From Merdicola sp963557785 (GTDB lineage: Bacteria > Bacillota > Clostridia > TANB77 > CAG-508), in contig CAUWBF010000001.1 in the NCBI GenBank assembly GCA_963557785.1, positions 307,447 to 371,446 on the forward strand: a stretch of 64,000 bases of DNA, written 5' to 3'. The translations under genes and the position numbers were made by a program. The notes beneath the pieces are model-generated. The model did no database searches. It was not told where the DNA came from and was given only the letters and a program-made list of their open reading frames with translations. Below, in pieces: positions 7,771 to 16,510 of the stretch (the stretch's first letter is position 1; the number at the start of each line of letters is the position of its first letter).

Positions 7771-9285
7771 ATATACTACTAAATAATTATTAAATTTTTC
7801 AACTTTATAGTTATTATCTATTAGTTTATCTGAACTATATTCTTCATTTTTTATTAATAAAACTTGATTCTCACTTAATGTATCAATATTCTCTAATATT
7901 TCATTATTATCAGTTATTTCGGTATATTTTTGTTTATCTACTGTTGTTTGAAATTTAATATATACTTCTAATGAGCCATCTTTTGTTGTATTTGAATATA
8001 TTAGTTCTTCTTTACTTAATGAGTCTGCATATTTTATAGCTTTTAAATAATTTTTAGAAAAACATCCTGACATATCTATTATATTTCCATATTCGGTGTT
8101 TAGATATATTGCAAAAGTTATAAAGATTATACTATAAATAATTATAATTATTTTTCCAATTATTTTATTCTTTTCAAATAATAATGATATTCCATATCCT
8201 GTAAGTAATATTAATGGATACCATACTATATTCAATCTGTTTATATTTACATCGTTTATTATTATTCCTAAAAACAAACTAATGATTAACCAAGAAATTA
8301 AAATAAATTTTTCTTTTGATAATTTTCCATCTTTTTTCTTTGTCTTTATTATATTTGCTATAGCAATAATTACAAATATTATAGATGTTAGGTATATTGT
8401 TCCATATTCTTTAGTTGCATTCCATTCTAAATTATCATATTGCATAAAAATAGTTTTAAATAAGCATTTAATATTATTTAATAATGTACTACCTATATTA
8501 TCAGAAAAGAATAACATATCACCAGTTCTTACATTATCTTTAAAATATTGTATGGTTATTGGTCCTATGCTAATATTCTTGTCTATTCCAAAACCATTTA
8601 AAAAAAACATTGTAAGTATTGGTAACGAAACAAGTAAATATAATATTATGCATATTACTAATTGCTTAATTGATATCTCTTTTTTCTTTAACAAATATAT
8701 TCCTATTATAAGTAATAGGAATGGGACTATATATATAGCCTCACCATATGTATACATTGTAATTCCGAATAAAATCATTGATAGATATAGTAATTTTTTA
8801 TTATCCAGTCCTCTGTATAGAACATATATGGATATTAGTAACATATGTGGAAACATATTACAGTCTATTGACCATATTGATTGCAATATATGCCATGGAC
8901 TTATAGTTAGTACAAATAAACTAATTAAAGCTATTTTTTCACTTTTAAATATTCTTTTACATAAATCATAAAAAACAAATAATGAAATTATACTTATTAA
9001 AAGCATCGGAAGTCTTACAGCTATTAAAGAAATTCCAAATATCTTTATGCATATTGCTATACAATACATTAAAAATACACTTTGTCCAAATACTCTCCAA
9101 GCTTCTAAGTATACTGGAAAGCTTGTTCCATATATATCTTTTCCTGTTTCAGCAATTGCATTTGCATTTATCGCTGTCATTATCTCGTCACAATTTACTT
9201 CTGATATAACATTTGGCCATCCATATATTCTTACTATTATTCCTATTAGTATAATAATCCAAAATAATATCTTTTCTTTTTTCAT
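7765..9285 (-). CDS. Multipass glycosyltransferase, PMT/ArnT-like (GT-C)
   Basis: 506 residues with about 11-12 hydrophobic helices and a soluble C-terminal part (about 415-506). The first extracytoplasmic loop has VNCDEIMTAINA (about 30-41), with the acidic DE pair that GT-C enzymes of the dolichyl-phosphate-mannose type use near the active site. By family knowledge such enzymes move a sugar from a lipid-phosphate donor to a protein or wall polymer outside the membrane. The donor and acceptor cannot be told from sequence. It follows a second GT-C gene by 22 bases, and the two probably form the end of one operon. Confidence 0.75.
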   Translation of the reverse strand: MKKEKILFWIIILIGIIVRIYGWPNVISEVNCDEIMTAINANAIAETGKDIYGTSFPVYLEAWRVFGQSVFLMYCIAICIKIFGISLIAVRLPMLLISIISLFVFYDLCKRIFKSEKIALISLFVLTISPWHILQSIWSIDCNMFPHMLLISIYVLYRGLDNKKLLYLSMILFGITMYTYGEAIYIVPFLLLIIGIYLLKKKEISIKQLVICIILYLLVSLPILTMFFLNGFGIDKNISIGPITIQYFKDNVRTGDMLFFSDNIGSTLLNNIKCLFKTIFMQYDNLEWNATKEYGTIYLTSIIFVIIAIANIIKTKKKDGKLSKEKFILISWLIISLFLGIIINDVNINRLNIVWYPLILLTGYGISLLFEKNKIIGKIIIIIYSIIFITFAIYLNTEYGNIIDMSGCFSKNYLKAIKYADSLSKEELIYSNTTKDGSLEVYIKFQTTVDKQKYTEITDNNEILENIDTLSENQVLLIKNEEYSSDKLIDNNYKVEKFNNYLVVYK

Positions 9286-9307
9286 TTATAGAATCTCCTG
9301 TAAATTA

Positions 9308-10765
9308 CTATTTTTTTTCAAATAATGATACATTTATGTTCTGTTCAGCAAAAGGAATATAAAAACTAGCTTCTTCTATTATTTTTTCTACATTTTCAAT
9401 TTTTGATATACAATTAGCTGTAAATTTATCATTAGTATCTAATACCCATATTCTACCTGAATAATTTTCTATTTCTTCTAAATTCCTTACTGTTTGCATT
9501 TGTGGCTCAAATGCTTTATAAGCATCTTCTACTGGCCAGTTATCTTTATTATAAAAATATTGATTATTATCTTTAAATTCTAAAGCAGCTAAACTTCCTA
9601 TTCCTATTTCTTTGTATACAATTATATCTCCTTCTTGTATCTCTTCTTTTATATAATTCCATGGTTCTTGATTTTTGGTATCATAAGCATCTTTTAAATA
9701 TGTATACCCACTCCAAATTGATAAACCTATTAAACCTATACATATTATACCTTTTATAAATCTATTATTTTCTTTTGCAAGAATTGTTGCTAAAGAAAAT
9801 ATTGCAAGTGCACTCATTGGTATCATATATCTTGGAATAAATACTGCTCTATAGAATGAAACTAGTAGTGTAACTAAAATTACTAAACCACATACTAATA
9901 AAGCGGTAGTTATTGGTTTTATTTCTTCTTTATTATTTAAGTATTCTTTATGTACTCTTAAAATCATATATACAAATATAAATAAAGCAAATATAGATGG
10001 TAATCCAGAATTTATACTATCTTTAAATACAAATTCTACTATTTGCATAAATATATCAGGATATGTTACTGAAATCCAGAATCCTCCTGCTACTCTAAGT
10101 GATTGTTTTATAAATATAATTAAACCTGGAATATATAGTACTATTTGCAGTGCTCCAAATAAGAACCATTTTTTTAATAATTCTTTTTTGTTTTTTATAA
10201 TATATACTAACATTAATATATTTATTATGCCTATTGTAAATAAAGCGAAATAATGTGTATAAGCACTTAATACACTAAATATTGCAAATATTATCCAATT
10301 TTTCTTATTATAATCTTCTGTAACTGCATTATATGCATAATATGCAGTTATTGCTACAAATAACATTGCCCAAGAATACATTCTTATTTGAGTTGCATAA
10401 TGGAATGTTATTGGCAAAAATAATAGAATAAATGCAAAATATAGTCCTGTTTTTTCTCCATATTTCTTACCTATATGAGTATATGAAAATATAGATAATG
10501 CAATAAGTGGTATTACAGAAAATACTCTAAATACAACCATACTGTTTCCAAATATCATTGTAAATATTTTTAACAAAATATAATATAGAATTGGATGCAC
10601 ATCATCGATTGTAGAAATAAATAAGTTTCCCCAATCTTGATTTGCTACTCCTACAGAATAGGCTTCATCAAACCATAAATTTGGATTAAATACTGCCATT
10701 ATTGGTAATATAATTGTTAATGCTATTATAAAAATATGTGCTATTTTTATTTTATTATTTTTCAT
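9308..10765 (-). CDS. Multipass glycosyltransferase, family 39/83-like
   Basis: 485 residues, roughly 11 transmembrane helices, then an extracytoplasmic C-terminal domain (about 370-485). NLWFDEAYSVG (about 28-38) is the classic first-loop acidic motif of bacterial ArnT/PMT-like enzymes, and DDVHPILYY follows about 20 residues later. It is predicted to transfer sugar from a polyprenyl-phosphate donor on the outer face of the membrane. It lies 12 bases after the MBL-fold gene, so it is likely cotranscribed. The specific product is unknown. Confidence 0.8.
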   Translation of the reverse strand: MKNNKIKIAHIFIIALTIILPIMAVFNPNLWFDEAYSVGVANQDWGNLFISTIDDVHPILYYILLKIFTMIFGNSMVVFRVFSVIPLIALSIFSYTHIGKKYGEKTGLYFAFILLFLPITFHYATQIRMYSWAMLFVAITAYYAYNAVTEDYNKKNWIIFAIFSVLSAYTHYFALFTIGIINILMLVYIIKNKKELLKKWFLFGALQIVLYIPGLIIFIKQSLRVAGGFWISVTYPDIFMQIVEFVFKDSINSGLPSIFALFIFVYMILRVHKEYLNNKEEIKPITTALLVCGLVILVTLLVSFYRAVFIPRYMIPMSALAIFSLATILAKENNRFIKGIICIGLIGLSIWSGYTYLKDAYDTKNQEPWNYIKEEIQEGDIIVYKEIGIGSLAALEFKDNNQYFYNKDNWPVEDAYKAFEPQMQTVRNLEEIENYSGRIWVLDTNDKFTANCISKIENVEKIIEEASFYIPFAEQNINVSLFEKK

Positions 10766-10777
10766 ATATTTTCTCCT

Positions 10778-11794
10778 TTATTTGATATTGGTTTCTACTT
10801 TATTTATTACTCCATTTGATGTTACAAGTATTGTTCCTGATGTATCTGTTCTGTATATTTCCGCACCAATATTTGAAAGTTTGTCTAATACTATTTGTTT
10901 TGGATGACCATATGAGTTGTCTTTTCCAACAGATATAATAGCTATTTCAGGTTTTACTTGAGATAAGAAATTTTTGGTAGTACTTGTATCTGAACCATGA
11001 TGTCCAACCTTTAATACATTAGTTTGTGGCCAATTTCTTGTTTGTTCATTTTCTTTTTCTGCATCTCCCATAAATAAATAACTTTGTTCACCATAAGTCA
11101 TTCTGATAACTATAGATGATAAATTTAAATTTGATTCGTCATTTACTGTAGACATTATTTGGCATTCTGCATCACTCAATTTAAATATGTCGTTTACATT
11201 AGGAGTAGTTATTTTTAACCCTTTATTTGAAATGGAATCTAATACTGATTCAAAAGTCTTTGTGTTTGTTTGTACTTTTGGCATATATATTGTTCCTATA
11301 TCAAAAGTATCTATTACATTATCTAGTCCTCCAATATGATCTTCGTGTGGATGTGTTCCAATTAAATAGTCAATCTTTGTTATTCCTTTATTTTTAAGAA
11401 ATTGTACAACATTTTCGCCTTGATCATTTGTTCCTGCATCTATAAGCATAGTTTTATCATTATCTATAACTAAAGTACTATCTGCTTGTCCAACATCGAT
11501 AAAATATATTTTTAGATTTTCTTTTGTAGTATCTATATTCGTTTCGTTTTTACTTGTAGTGTTGTTTGTATTTCCAAACAAGTCAAAAGTTATTTCTACA
11601 TTATTAAAATTGGCATCTGTAGTATTTAGTACAGTATCCCAATCAAAATCTTTCCCTATATATGCAATAATTGAAATAACAACAACTGCTAATATCCAAA
11701 ATAGTTTATCGAATGTCATTATTTTTTTATTCTTGATTTTTTTTTCTTTTTTATTTTTATTCTTATTCTTATTTAATTTATTTTCTTCTGTCAT
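10778..11794 (-). CDS. ComEC-like metallo-beta-lactamase-fold protein, membrane-anchored
   Basis: 338 residues. A Lys/Asn-rich N-terminus and one transmembrane helix (about 33-47) are followed by a linker and an MBL domain (about 92-335). Metal-site motifs are FIDVGQADSTLV, GTHPHEDHIGGLDN (the HxHxDH motif), GDAEKENE and GHHGSDTS, then a typical ISVGKDNSYGHPKQ. This is the hydrolase domain found at the C-terminus of ComEC/Rec2, here alone and outside the membrane. The likely activity is on nucleic acid or phosphodiester; the substrate is not certain. A DUF3006 gene lies 22 bases upstream, a common pairing for this family. Confidence 0.88.
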   Translation of the reverse strand: MTEENKLNKNKNKNKKEKKIKNKKIMTFDKLFWILAVVVISIIAYIGKDFDWDTVLNTTDANFNNVEITFDLFGNTNNTTSKNETNIDTTKENLKIYFIDVGQADSTLVIDNDKTMLIDAGTNDQGENVVQFLKNKGITKIDYLIGTHPHEDHIGGLDNVIDTFDIGTIYMPKVQTNTKTFESVLDSISNKGLKITTPNVNDIFKLSDAECQIMSTVNDESNLNLSSIVIRMTYGEQSYLFMGDAEKENEQTRNWPQTNVLKVGHHGSDTSTTKNFLSQVKPEIAIISVGKDNSYGHPKQIVLDKLSNIGAEIYRTDTSGTILVTSNGVINKVETNIK

Positions 11795-11816
11795 TTGTGT
11801 TCCCCCATTTTTTATT

Positions 11817-12143
11817 CTAGTTCCATAGGTTATCCATTTTTCTCTTTATTCTATTACTTATTTCTTCATCCTTCTCTATGTCTTCTACATATGCGTTACC
11901 AACTTTTTTTAGTATTGTTCCTTCTTTTACATTTGATGGTAATTGTTCTATTTTTACTTCAATCATTTCTCCTGTAGCTCTATTTTCACAAATAGCTAAA
12001 TCATTTTCAAATCTATCAATAGTAAATATTTCTTCCATATTTTCTAATTTATTTGATAATTCTTTTTGAAATTCTTCTATTTCATTATTTTTCAAGGCTC
12101 CCCCAATTGTATTTTTTAGATCCTTAAAAAAATCAATATTCAA
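11817..12143 (-). CDS. DUF3006 domain protein
   Basis: 108 residues with a probable TTG start, since GGAGG lies 9 bases upstream and no ATG fits. The C-terminal 70 residues (FTIDRFENDLAICENR, then EMIEVKIEQLP and EGTILKKVGNAYVED) match the DUF3006 small beta-barrel domain. This is usually found beside ComEC-like MBL hydrolases, as here. The N-terminal 35 residues form a helical extension. No membrane segment. Its function is unknown; partnership with the adjacent hydrolase is inference from gene order. Confidence 0.8.
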   Translation of the reverse strand: MNIDFFKDLKNTIGGALKNNEIEEFQKELSNKLENMEEIFTIDRFENDLAICENRATGEMIEVKIEQLPSNVKEGTILKKVGNAYVEDIEKDEEISNRIKRKMDNLWN

Positions 12144-12155
12144 ATAAATTCCTCC

Positions 12156-12827
12156 TTATATATGTTTTTTTATTTCGTCAAATATTTCTTCATGTATATC
12201 CTCTATTGTTCTTATTTTTTCGTCTTTAACACATTTTACTTCATACCAATTATATTGGTCTACTAAATCGCAAGCGGCATTATAGCTATCTATTATATGA
12301 TTTTTATCTCTTTCATGTATGTCTTTCTTAGATTCATGTGTAAATTTATTTTCTCTGTTTTCCATTAGCTTTAACGCATAATCTGGTGGCATATTCAAGA
12401 AAAACGCTTCTGTTGGTTTTGGTAATCCATATAAATTAAATTCAAAATCAAATAGCCAATCTAAAAATTTCTGTCTTTCTTCCTTATCTTTTATTTTTCC
12501 GGCTTGATGTACCATATTTGCAGTAGTATATCTGTCTGCTAATATTATTCCACCATTATCATAATATTCTTTATATCCTTTTTGAAAAGTTGCATATCTA
12601 TCCGCAGCATAAAAAGTTGATGCAATATATGGACTTACATCTTTTGCATTTTCTCCAAATTCTCCTGAAAGATACATTTTCACTAATGAAGATGATGGAC
12701 TATCATAATTTGGAAAACTAACTGTTTTATATTCTATATTTTCTTTATCTAATCTTTCTTGTAACATTTTAAATTGTGTCTGCTTACCACTTCCATCTGT
12801 TCCATCTATAACAAATAATTTACCCAT
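12156..12827 (-). CDS. tmk: Thymidylate kinase
   Basis: 223 residues. It phosphorylates dTMP to dTDP using ATP, essential for dTTP supply. P-loop DGTDGSGKQTQ (8-18), a DRY-type motif in AADRYATF (about 94-101), and the LADRYTTANMVHQ segment that binds dTMP. It is a little longer than the usual 205-215 residues and carries the DGTDGSGKQTQ variant rather than EGIDGSGKTTQ. It sits 12 bases after metG in the same direction, so the two are probably cotranscribed. Confidence 0.93.
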   Translation of the reverse strand: MGKLFVIDGTDGSGKQTQFKMLQERLDKENIEYKTVSFPNYDSPSSSLVKMYLSGEFGENAKDVSPYIASTFYAADRYATFQKGYKEYYDNGGIILADRYTTANMVHQAGKIKDKEERQKFLDWLFDFEFNLYGLPKPTEAFFLNMPPDYALKLMENRENKFTHESKKDIHERDKNHIIDSYNAACDLVDQYNWYEVKCVKDEKIRTIEDIHEEIFDEIKKHI

Positions 12828-12839
12828 CTTTTTACCCTC

Positions 12840-14420
12840 TTACTTTTTCATTCCTGTTTTTATATATTCAACTTCCTCTTTTACATCCAATCTCATAAAT
12901 AAAGGCTCACCTTTTTCTATAACTTTTGTATTATTTGGTATAAGTTCATAACTACATAGATTGTCCCAATTTATGATATTTGAGTCTTTTATTCCTATTT
13001 GTTTTAATATTTTATCAGCTGTTTCGTTCATAAATGGTTTTATTAAAATTGCTATTTTTCTTAAATTTTCAATTAAATGATACATAGTTGAAGACAATTT
13101 TTCTTTATCTTCTTCTTTTGCTAAAATCCAAGGAGTTGTTTCATCTATATACTTATTTGTTCTAGCAATAATGTTCCATATTTCTTGCAATGCATTTGCA
13201 ATTTCATACTCTTTTAAACATTCATTTACTTTACTTATTTGAGATACTGTATATTCTTCGAATTCTTTATCTACTTCGTTTGGAGTTCCATTATATTTTG
13301 GCACAATTCCTTCAAAATATTTGTTAACCATTGATACTGTTCTATTTAGTAAATTTCCTAAGTCATTACATAAATCAAAATTAAATCTTTCAACAAAACT
13401 TTCTGGTGAGAATACTCCATCTTGAGATACAGGCATTTCTCTTAATAAGAAATATCTGGTTGCATCTAACCCATATCTATCTATTAATAATTCTGGATAT
13501 ACTACATTTCCTTTAGATTTTGACATTTTTCCATCTTTCATTGTTATCCAATTATGAACTAATATTGTTTCTGGCAATGGTAAGTCTAAGGCCATTAAGA
13601 ATATTGGCCAATAAATTAAGTGGAATCTTGCTATATCTTTTCCTACAATTTGTAGATTAGCAGGCCAATATTTATTGAATAATGTTTCATCATCTGACAT
13701 ATATCCTAATGCTGTTATATAGTTTGTAAGAGCATCTAGCCAAACGTATACAACGTGTTTAGGATCTTTTAATACTTTTACTCCCCAATCAAAAGTTGTT
13801 CTACTTACACATAAATCTTCTAATCCTGGTTTTATGAAGTTATTTATCATTTCATTTTTTCTGAATGCTGGTTTTATAAAATCTGGATGTTCATCATAAT
13901 ATTTTAAAAGTCTATCTGCATATTTTTTCATATTAAAGAAATATGCCTCTTCTTTCATAGGTTTTACTTCTCTACCACAATCTGGACATTTACCATCTAC
14001 TAGTTGTGTTTCTGTAAAGAATGTTTCACATGGTACGCAATATAGTCCTTCATATTCTCCTTTATATATGTCTCCTGATTCCATAAATTTGTCAAATATT
14101 TTTTGAACAACTTTTTCGTGTCTTTCATCAGTAGTTCTTATAAAATCATCATAGTTTATATCCATTTTAGCCCATAGTTCTTTTGCAGCTGTTGCCATAA
14201 TGTCTACGTATTCTTTAGGAGTTTGTCCTTTACTTTCTGCCACTTGTTCTATTTTTTGTCCATGTTCATCAGTTCCTGTAAGCATATATGAATCTTTACC
14301 TTTTAATATATTAAGTTTTTTCATAGAATCAGCTAATACAGTCGTATAAGCTGTTCCTATGTGAAATTTACCACTTGGATAATATATTGGTGTTGTTACA
14401 TAAAATGTTTCTTTATTCAT
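12840..14420 (-). CDS. metG: Methionyl-tRNA synthetase, short form
   Basis: 526 residues. It charges tRNA-Met. Class I signatures: YPSGKFHIGTAYT (HIGH motif at 20-23), a zinc knuckle with CVPC ... CPDC (about 128-148) and KMSKSKGNV (about 300). The helical anticodon-binding domain follows. Most Bacillota MetG proteins are about 650 residues with a C-terminal EMAP/tRNA-binding domain. That domain is missing here and the protein ends soon after the anticodon domain. It lies between glmM and tmk with short gaps. Confidence 0.96.
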   Translation of the reverse strand: MNKETFYVTTPIYYPSGKFHIGTAYTTVLADSMKKLNILKGKDSYMLTGTDEHGQKIEQVAESKGQTPKEYVDIMATAAKELWAKMDINYDDFIRTTDERHEKVVQKIFDKFMESGDIYKGEYEGLYCVPCETFFTETQLVDGKCPDCGREVKPMKEEAYFFNMKKYADRLLKYYDEHPDFIKPAFRKNEMINNFIKPGLEDLCVSRTTFDWGVKVLKDPKHVVYVWLDALTNYITALGYMSDDETLFNKYWPANLQIVGKDIARFHLIYWPIFLMALDLPLPETILVHNWITMKDGKMSKSKGNVVYPELLIDRYGLDATRYFLLREMPVSQDGVFSPESFVERFNFDLCNDLGNLLNRTVSMVNKYFEGIVPKYNGTPNEVDKEFEEYTVSQISKVNECLKEYEIANALQEIWNIIARTNKYIDETTPWILAKEEDKEKLSSTMYHLIENLRKIAILIKPFMNETADKILKQIGIKDSNIINWDNLCSYELIPNNTKVIEKGEPLFMRLDVKEEVEYIKTGMKK

Positions 14421-14447
14421 TTCTCTCTTCCTCCCACAACGGTTTAT

Positions 14448-15812
14448 TTATTTTAACCTTGTTTCAATTAAATCTGCTAAAGCTTTAGCTTTTTCTGTTA
14501 TATACTCTTGATCTTCTCCTTCTATCATTACTCTTACTAGAGGTTCTGTTCCTGAAGGTCTAATTAAAATTCTTCCATTTCCTGAAAATTCTTTTTCTAG
14601 CATTTCTATTTCACTTCTAATAACTGCATCTTTCTCAAAATCGTATTTTTTGTCGTTTGAAACTTTTGCATTTATTAAAACTTGTGGATATATATTTATT
14701 ATTTTCTCAAGTTCTGTTGCTGATACATTTTTTTCTAATAAAATTTTTATTATCATTAAAGAAGTTAGTATTCCGTCTCCGGTTGGATTATAGTCTAAGA
14801 AAATTACATGTCCAGATTGTTCTCCTCCTAAATTATATCCATTTTTTAGCATTTCTTCTAGAACATATCTATCTCCAACTTTTGTTCTTTCTAAGTTTAA
14901 TTTTGAATCTTCTGCATATTTAGTTAATCCTAGATTACTCATAACTGTTGCAACAAGTGTATCCTTATTTAGTGTTCCTTTTTCTTTCATATAGTTAGAT
15001 ACTATTGCTAAAATTTTATCTCCATCTATTTCGTTTCCTTTTTCATCTACAAGTAAACATCTATCTCCATCACCATCATATGCTACTCCTAAACTATATC
15101 CATTTTCTACAACATATTTTTTTAGCATATTTAAATGTGTTGAACCACAATCTTTGTTTATATTTACTCCATTTGGTGTATTATTTATAATTTTATGGTT
15201 TATTTTTAGAGCATTAAATACTTTTTCAGCAACTTTATATGTAGCTCCGTTTGCTGTATCTATTACTACTTTAAAATCATCTCTATTGTATTTTTCTATA
15301 TCTTCTTCAAAATTTTTTCTAAAGAAGTATACATATTCATCTATTAAGTCTTCACAGTTTTCTGCTATTCCTATTTTTTCATTTACTGCTGAAAAATCAT
15401 CTAATTTTCCTGAATCCATTACTTCTTCTATTTCTTCTTCTATTTCATCTGGAATTTTCATGCCTTTATTACTGAAATATTTTACTCCATTAAATTCAAA
15501 TGTGTTGTGAGATGCTGATATAACAACACTTGCATCTGCTTTTAGTTTTTTTGTTAAATAAGCTACTGCTGGTGTTGGTATAACTCCTAATGATTTAACA
15601 TTTGCTCCATAGCTTAAAAATCCTGCTGTCATAGCACTTTCAATTAATGTTCCTGAAATTCTTGTATCTCTACCAATTAAGATAGTTGGGCTATGATCTG
15701 TATGTTTTGATAAAGCATATGCCCCTGCTTTTGCCACTCTATAAACTAATTCTGGTGACAATTCTGTATTTGCAATTCTTCTAATTCCATCAGTGCCAAA
15801 ATATTTTCTCAT
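14448..15812 (-). CDS. glmM: Phosphoglucosamine mutase
   Basis: 454 residues, a normal length. It converts glucosamine-6-phosphate to glucosamine-1-phosphate, the route to UDP-GlcNAc and peptidoglycan. Motifs: FGTDGIRR at 5-12, catalytic SASHN (Ser101 is in the second position of ISASHN and is the phospho-serine by family knowledge), DGDGDR metal loop (about 240-250) and RPSGTEPLVRVMIEG phosphate-binding loop near the C-terminus. AGGAGG precedes the ATG. Confidence 0.96.
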   Translation of the reverse strand: MRKYFGTDGIRRIANTELSPELVYRVAKAGAYALSKHTDHSPTILIGRDTRISGTLIESAMTAGFLSYGANVKSLGVIPTPAVAYLTKKLKADASVVISASHNTFEFNGVKYFSNKGMKIPDEIEEEIEEVMDSGKLDDFSAVNEKIGIAENCEDLIDEYVYFFRKNFEEDIEKYNRDDFKVVIDTANGATYKVAEKVFNALKINHKIINNTPNGVNINKDCGSTHLNMLKKYVVENGYSLGVAYDGDGDRCLLVDEKGNEIDGDKILAIVSNYMKEKGTLNKDTLVATVMSNLGLTKYAEDSKLNLERTKVGDRYVLEEMLKNGYNLGGEQSGHVIFLDYNPTGDGILTSLMIIKILLEKNVSATELEKIINIYPQVLINAKVSNDKKYDFEKDAVIRSEIEMLEKEFSGNGRILIRPSGTEPLVRVMIEGEDQEYITEKAKALADLIETRLK

Positions 15813-15840
15813 TTTTAATTCCTCCTAATTTATATAGTAA

Positions 15841-15873
15841 ATATAGACTAAGTTTATATTACTTAGTCTATAT
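15841..15873. other. Hairpin between the LPXTG gene and glmM
   Basis: ATATAGACTAAG / CTTAGTCTATAT with a 9-base loop. It is followed by only a weak T tract on the minus strand, so it may be a leaky terminator of the LPXTG gene. Confidence 0.5.
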
Positions 15874-15888
15874 CATATAATATGTTTA

Positions 15889-16485
15889 TTATTTCAATTT
15901 TATATTATTATATTTAATATGTGATATTACAGATATTATAGCTAAGGTTACTAATGTCCAAATTATGAATGTTTTTGCTCCTGTGTTTGGTAATCTTTCT
16001 TTATTTACCATTGTGTTTGCAATATTGTTTAAATTTATGTTTATTGCATTATTAGTAATATTGTTTAAAGTTACATTATTTACTGTGCTATTGCTAGTAT
16101 TAGTTGTAACATCATTAACTGTATTATTTGTGCTTCCAACTGTAACAATATTTCCTACTTTTAGAGATGTAGGGCTAGCTATTGATATATTTTGCTCTAC
16201 TGTAGTATTATTTTCTATAATATTATTAACTACTTGATTTACTTCATTTTCGTTTGTTGTTTCTTTTGTATCAGCTACTTCAGTATTGTCTTGTTCGTTT
16301 TGTGAAGATAATACTTGTAATTCTTCCTCAGAATTGTCTTCTATAACTTCTGTTGATGCAGTATGTGTAGTTTTTGCAAATATTTCCTGTACAGTTGTTA
16401 AGTCTTCTTTTACTATGCTATATATTGTAAAAGCAAGTACTACTATTGCTACTATTATTAATAATACTATATTCTTCTTTTTCAT
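15889..16485 (-). CDS. LPXTG-type cell-wall-anchored small protein
   Basis: 198 residues. An N-terminal hydrophobic helix (about 5-22), a long acidic then Asn/Thr/Val-rich low-complexity region (about 45-160), then LPNTG (165-169), a hydrophobic helix (about 172-189) and a basic tail ending KLK. This is the standard sortase sorting signal, so the protein is probably linked to peptidoglycan. No sortase gene is in the window. There is no recognisable domain; the repeated NNxxxNN pattern suggests an extended stalk. It lies between argS and glmM, all minus strand. Confidence 0.8.
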   Translation of the reverse strand: MKKKNIVLLIIVAIVVLAFTIYSIVKEDLTTVQEIFAKTTHTASTEVIEDNSEEELQVLSSQNEQDNTEVADTKETTNENEVNQVVNNIIENNTTVEQNISIASPTSLKVGNIVTVGSTNNTVNDVTTNTSNSTVNNVTLNNITNNAININLNNIANTMVNKERLPNTGAKTFIIWTLVTLAIISVISHIKYNNIKLK

Positions 16486-16510
16486 ATTTTTACCTCTTTT
16501 GCATTAATAA

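Noticed and set aside
8282..8971. Long plus-strand open frame opposite the glycosyltransferase gene
   Set aside because: It is the shadow of a conserved multipass protein on the minus strand, with no ribosome site of its own. The same applies to most plus-strand frames opposite minus-strand genes.
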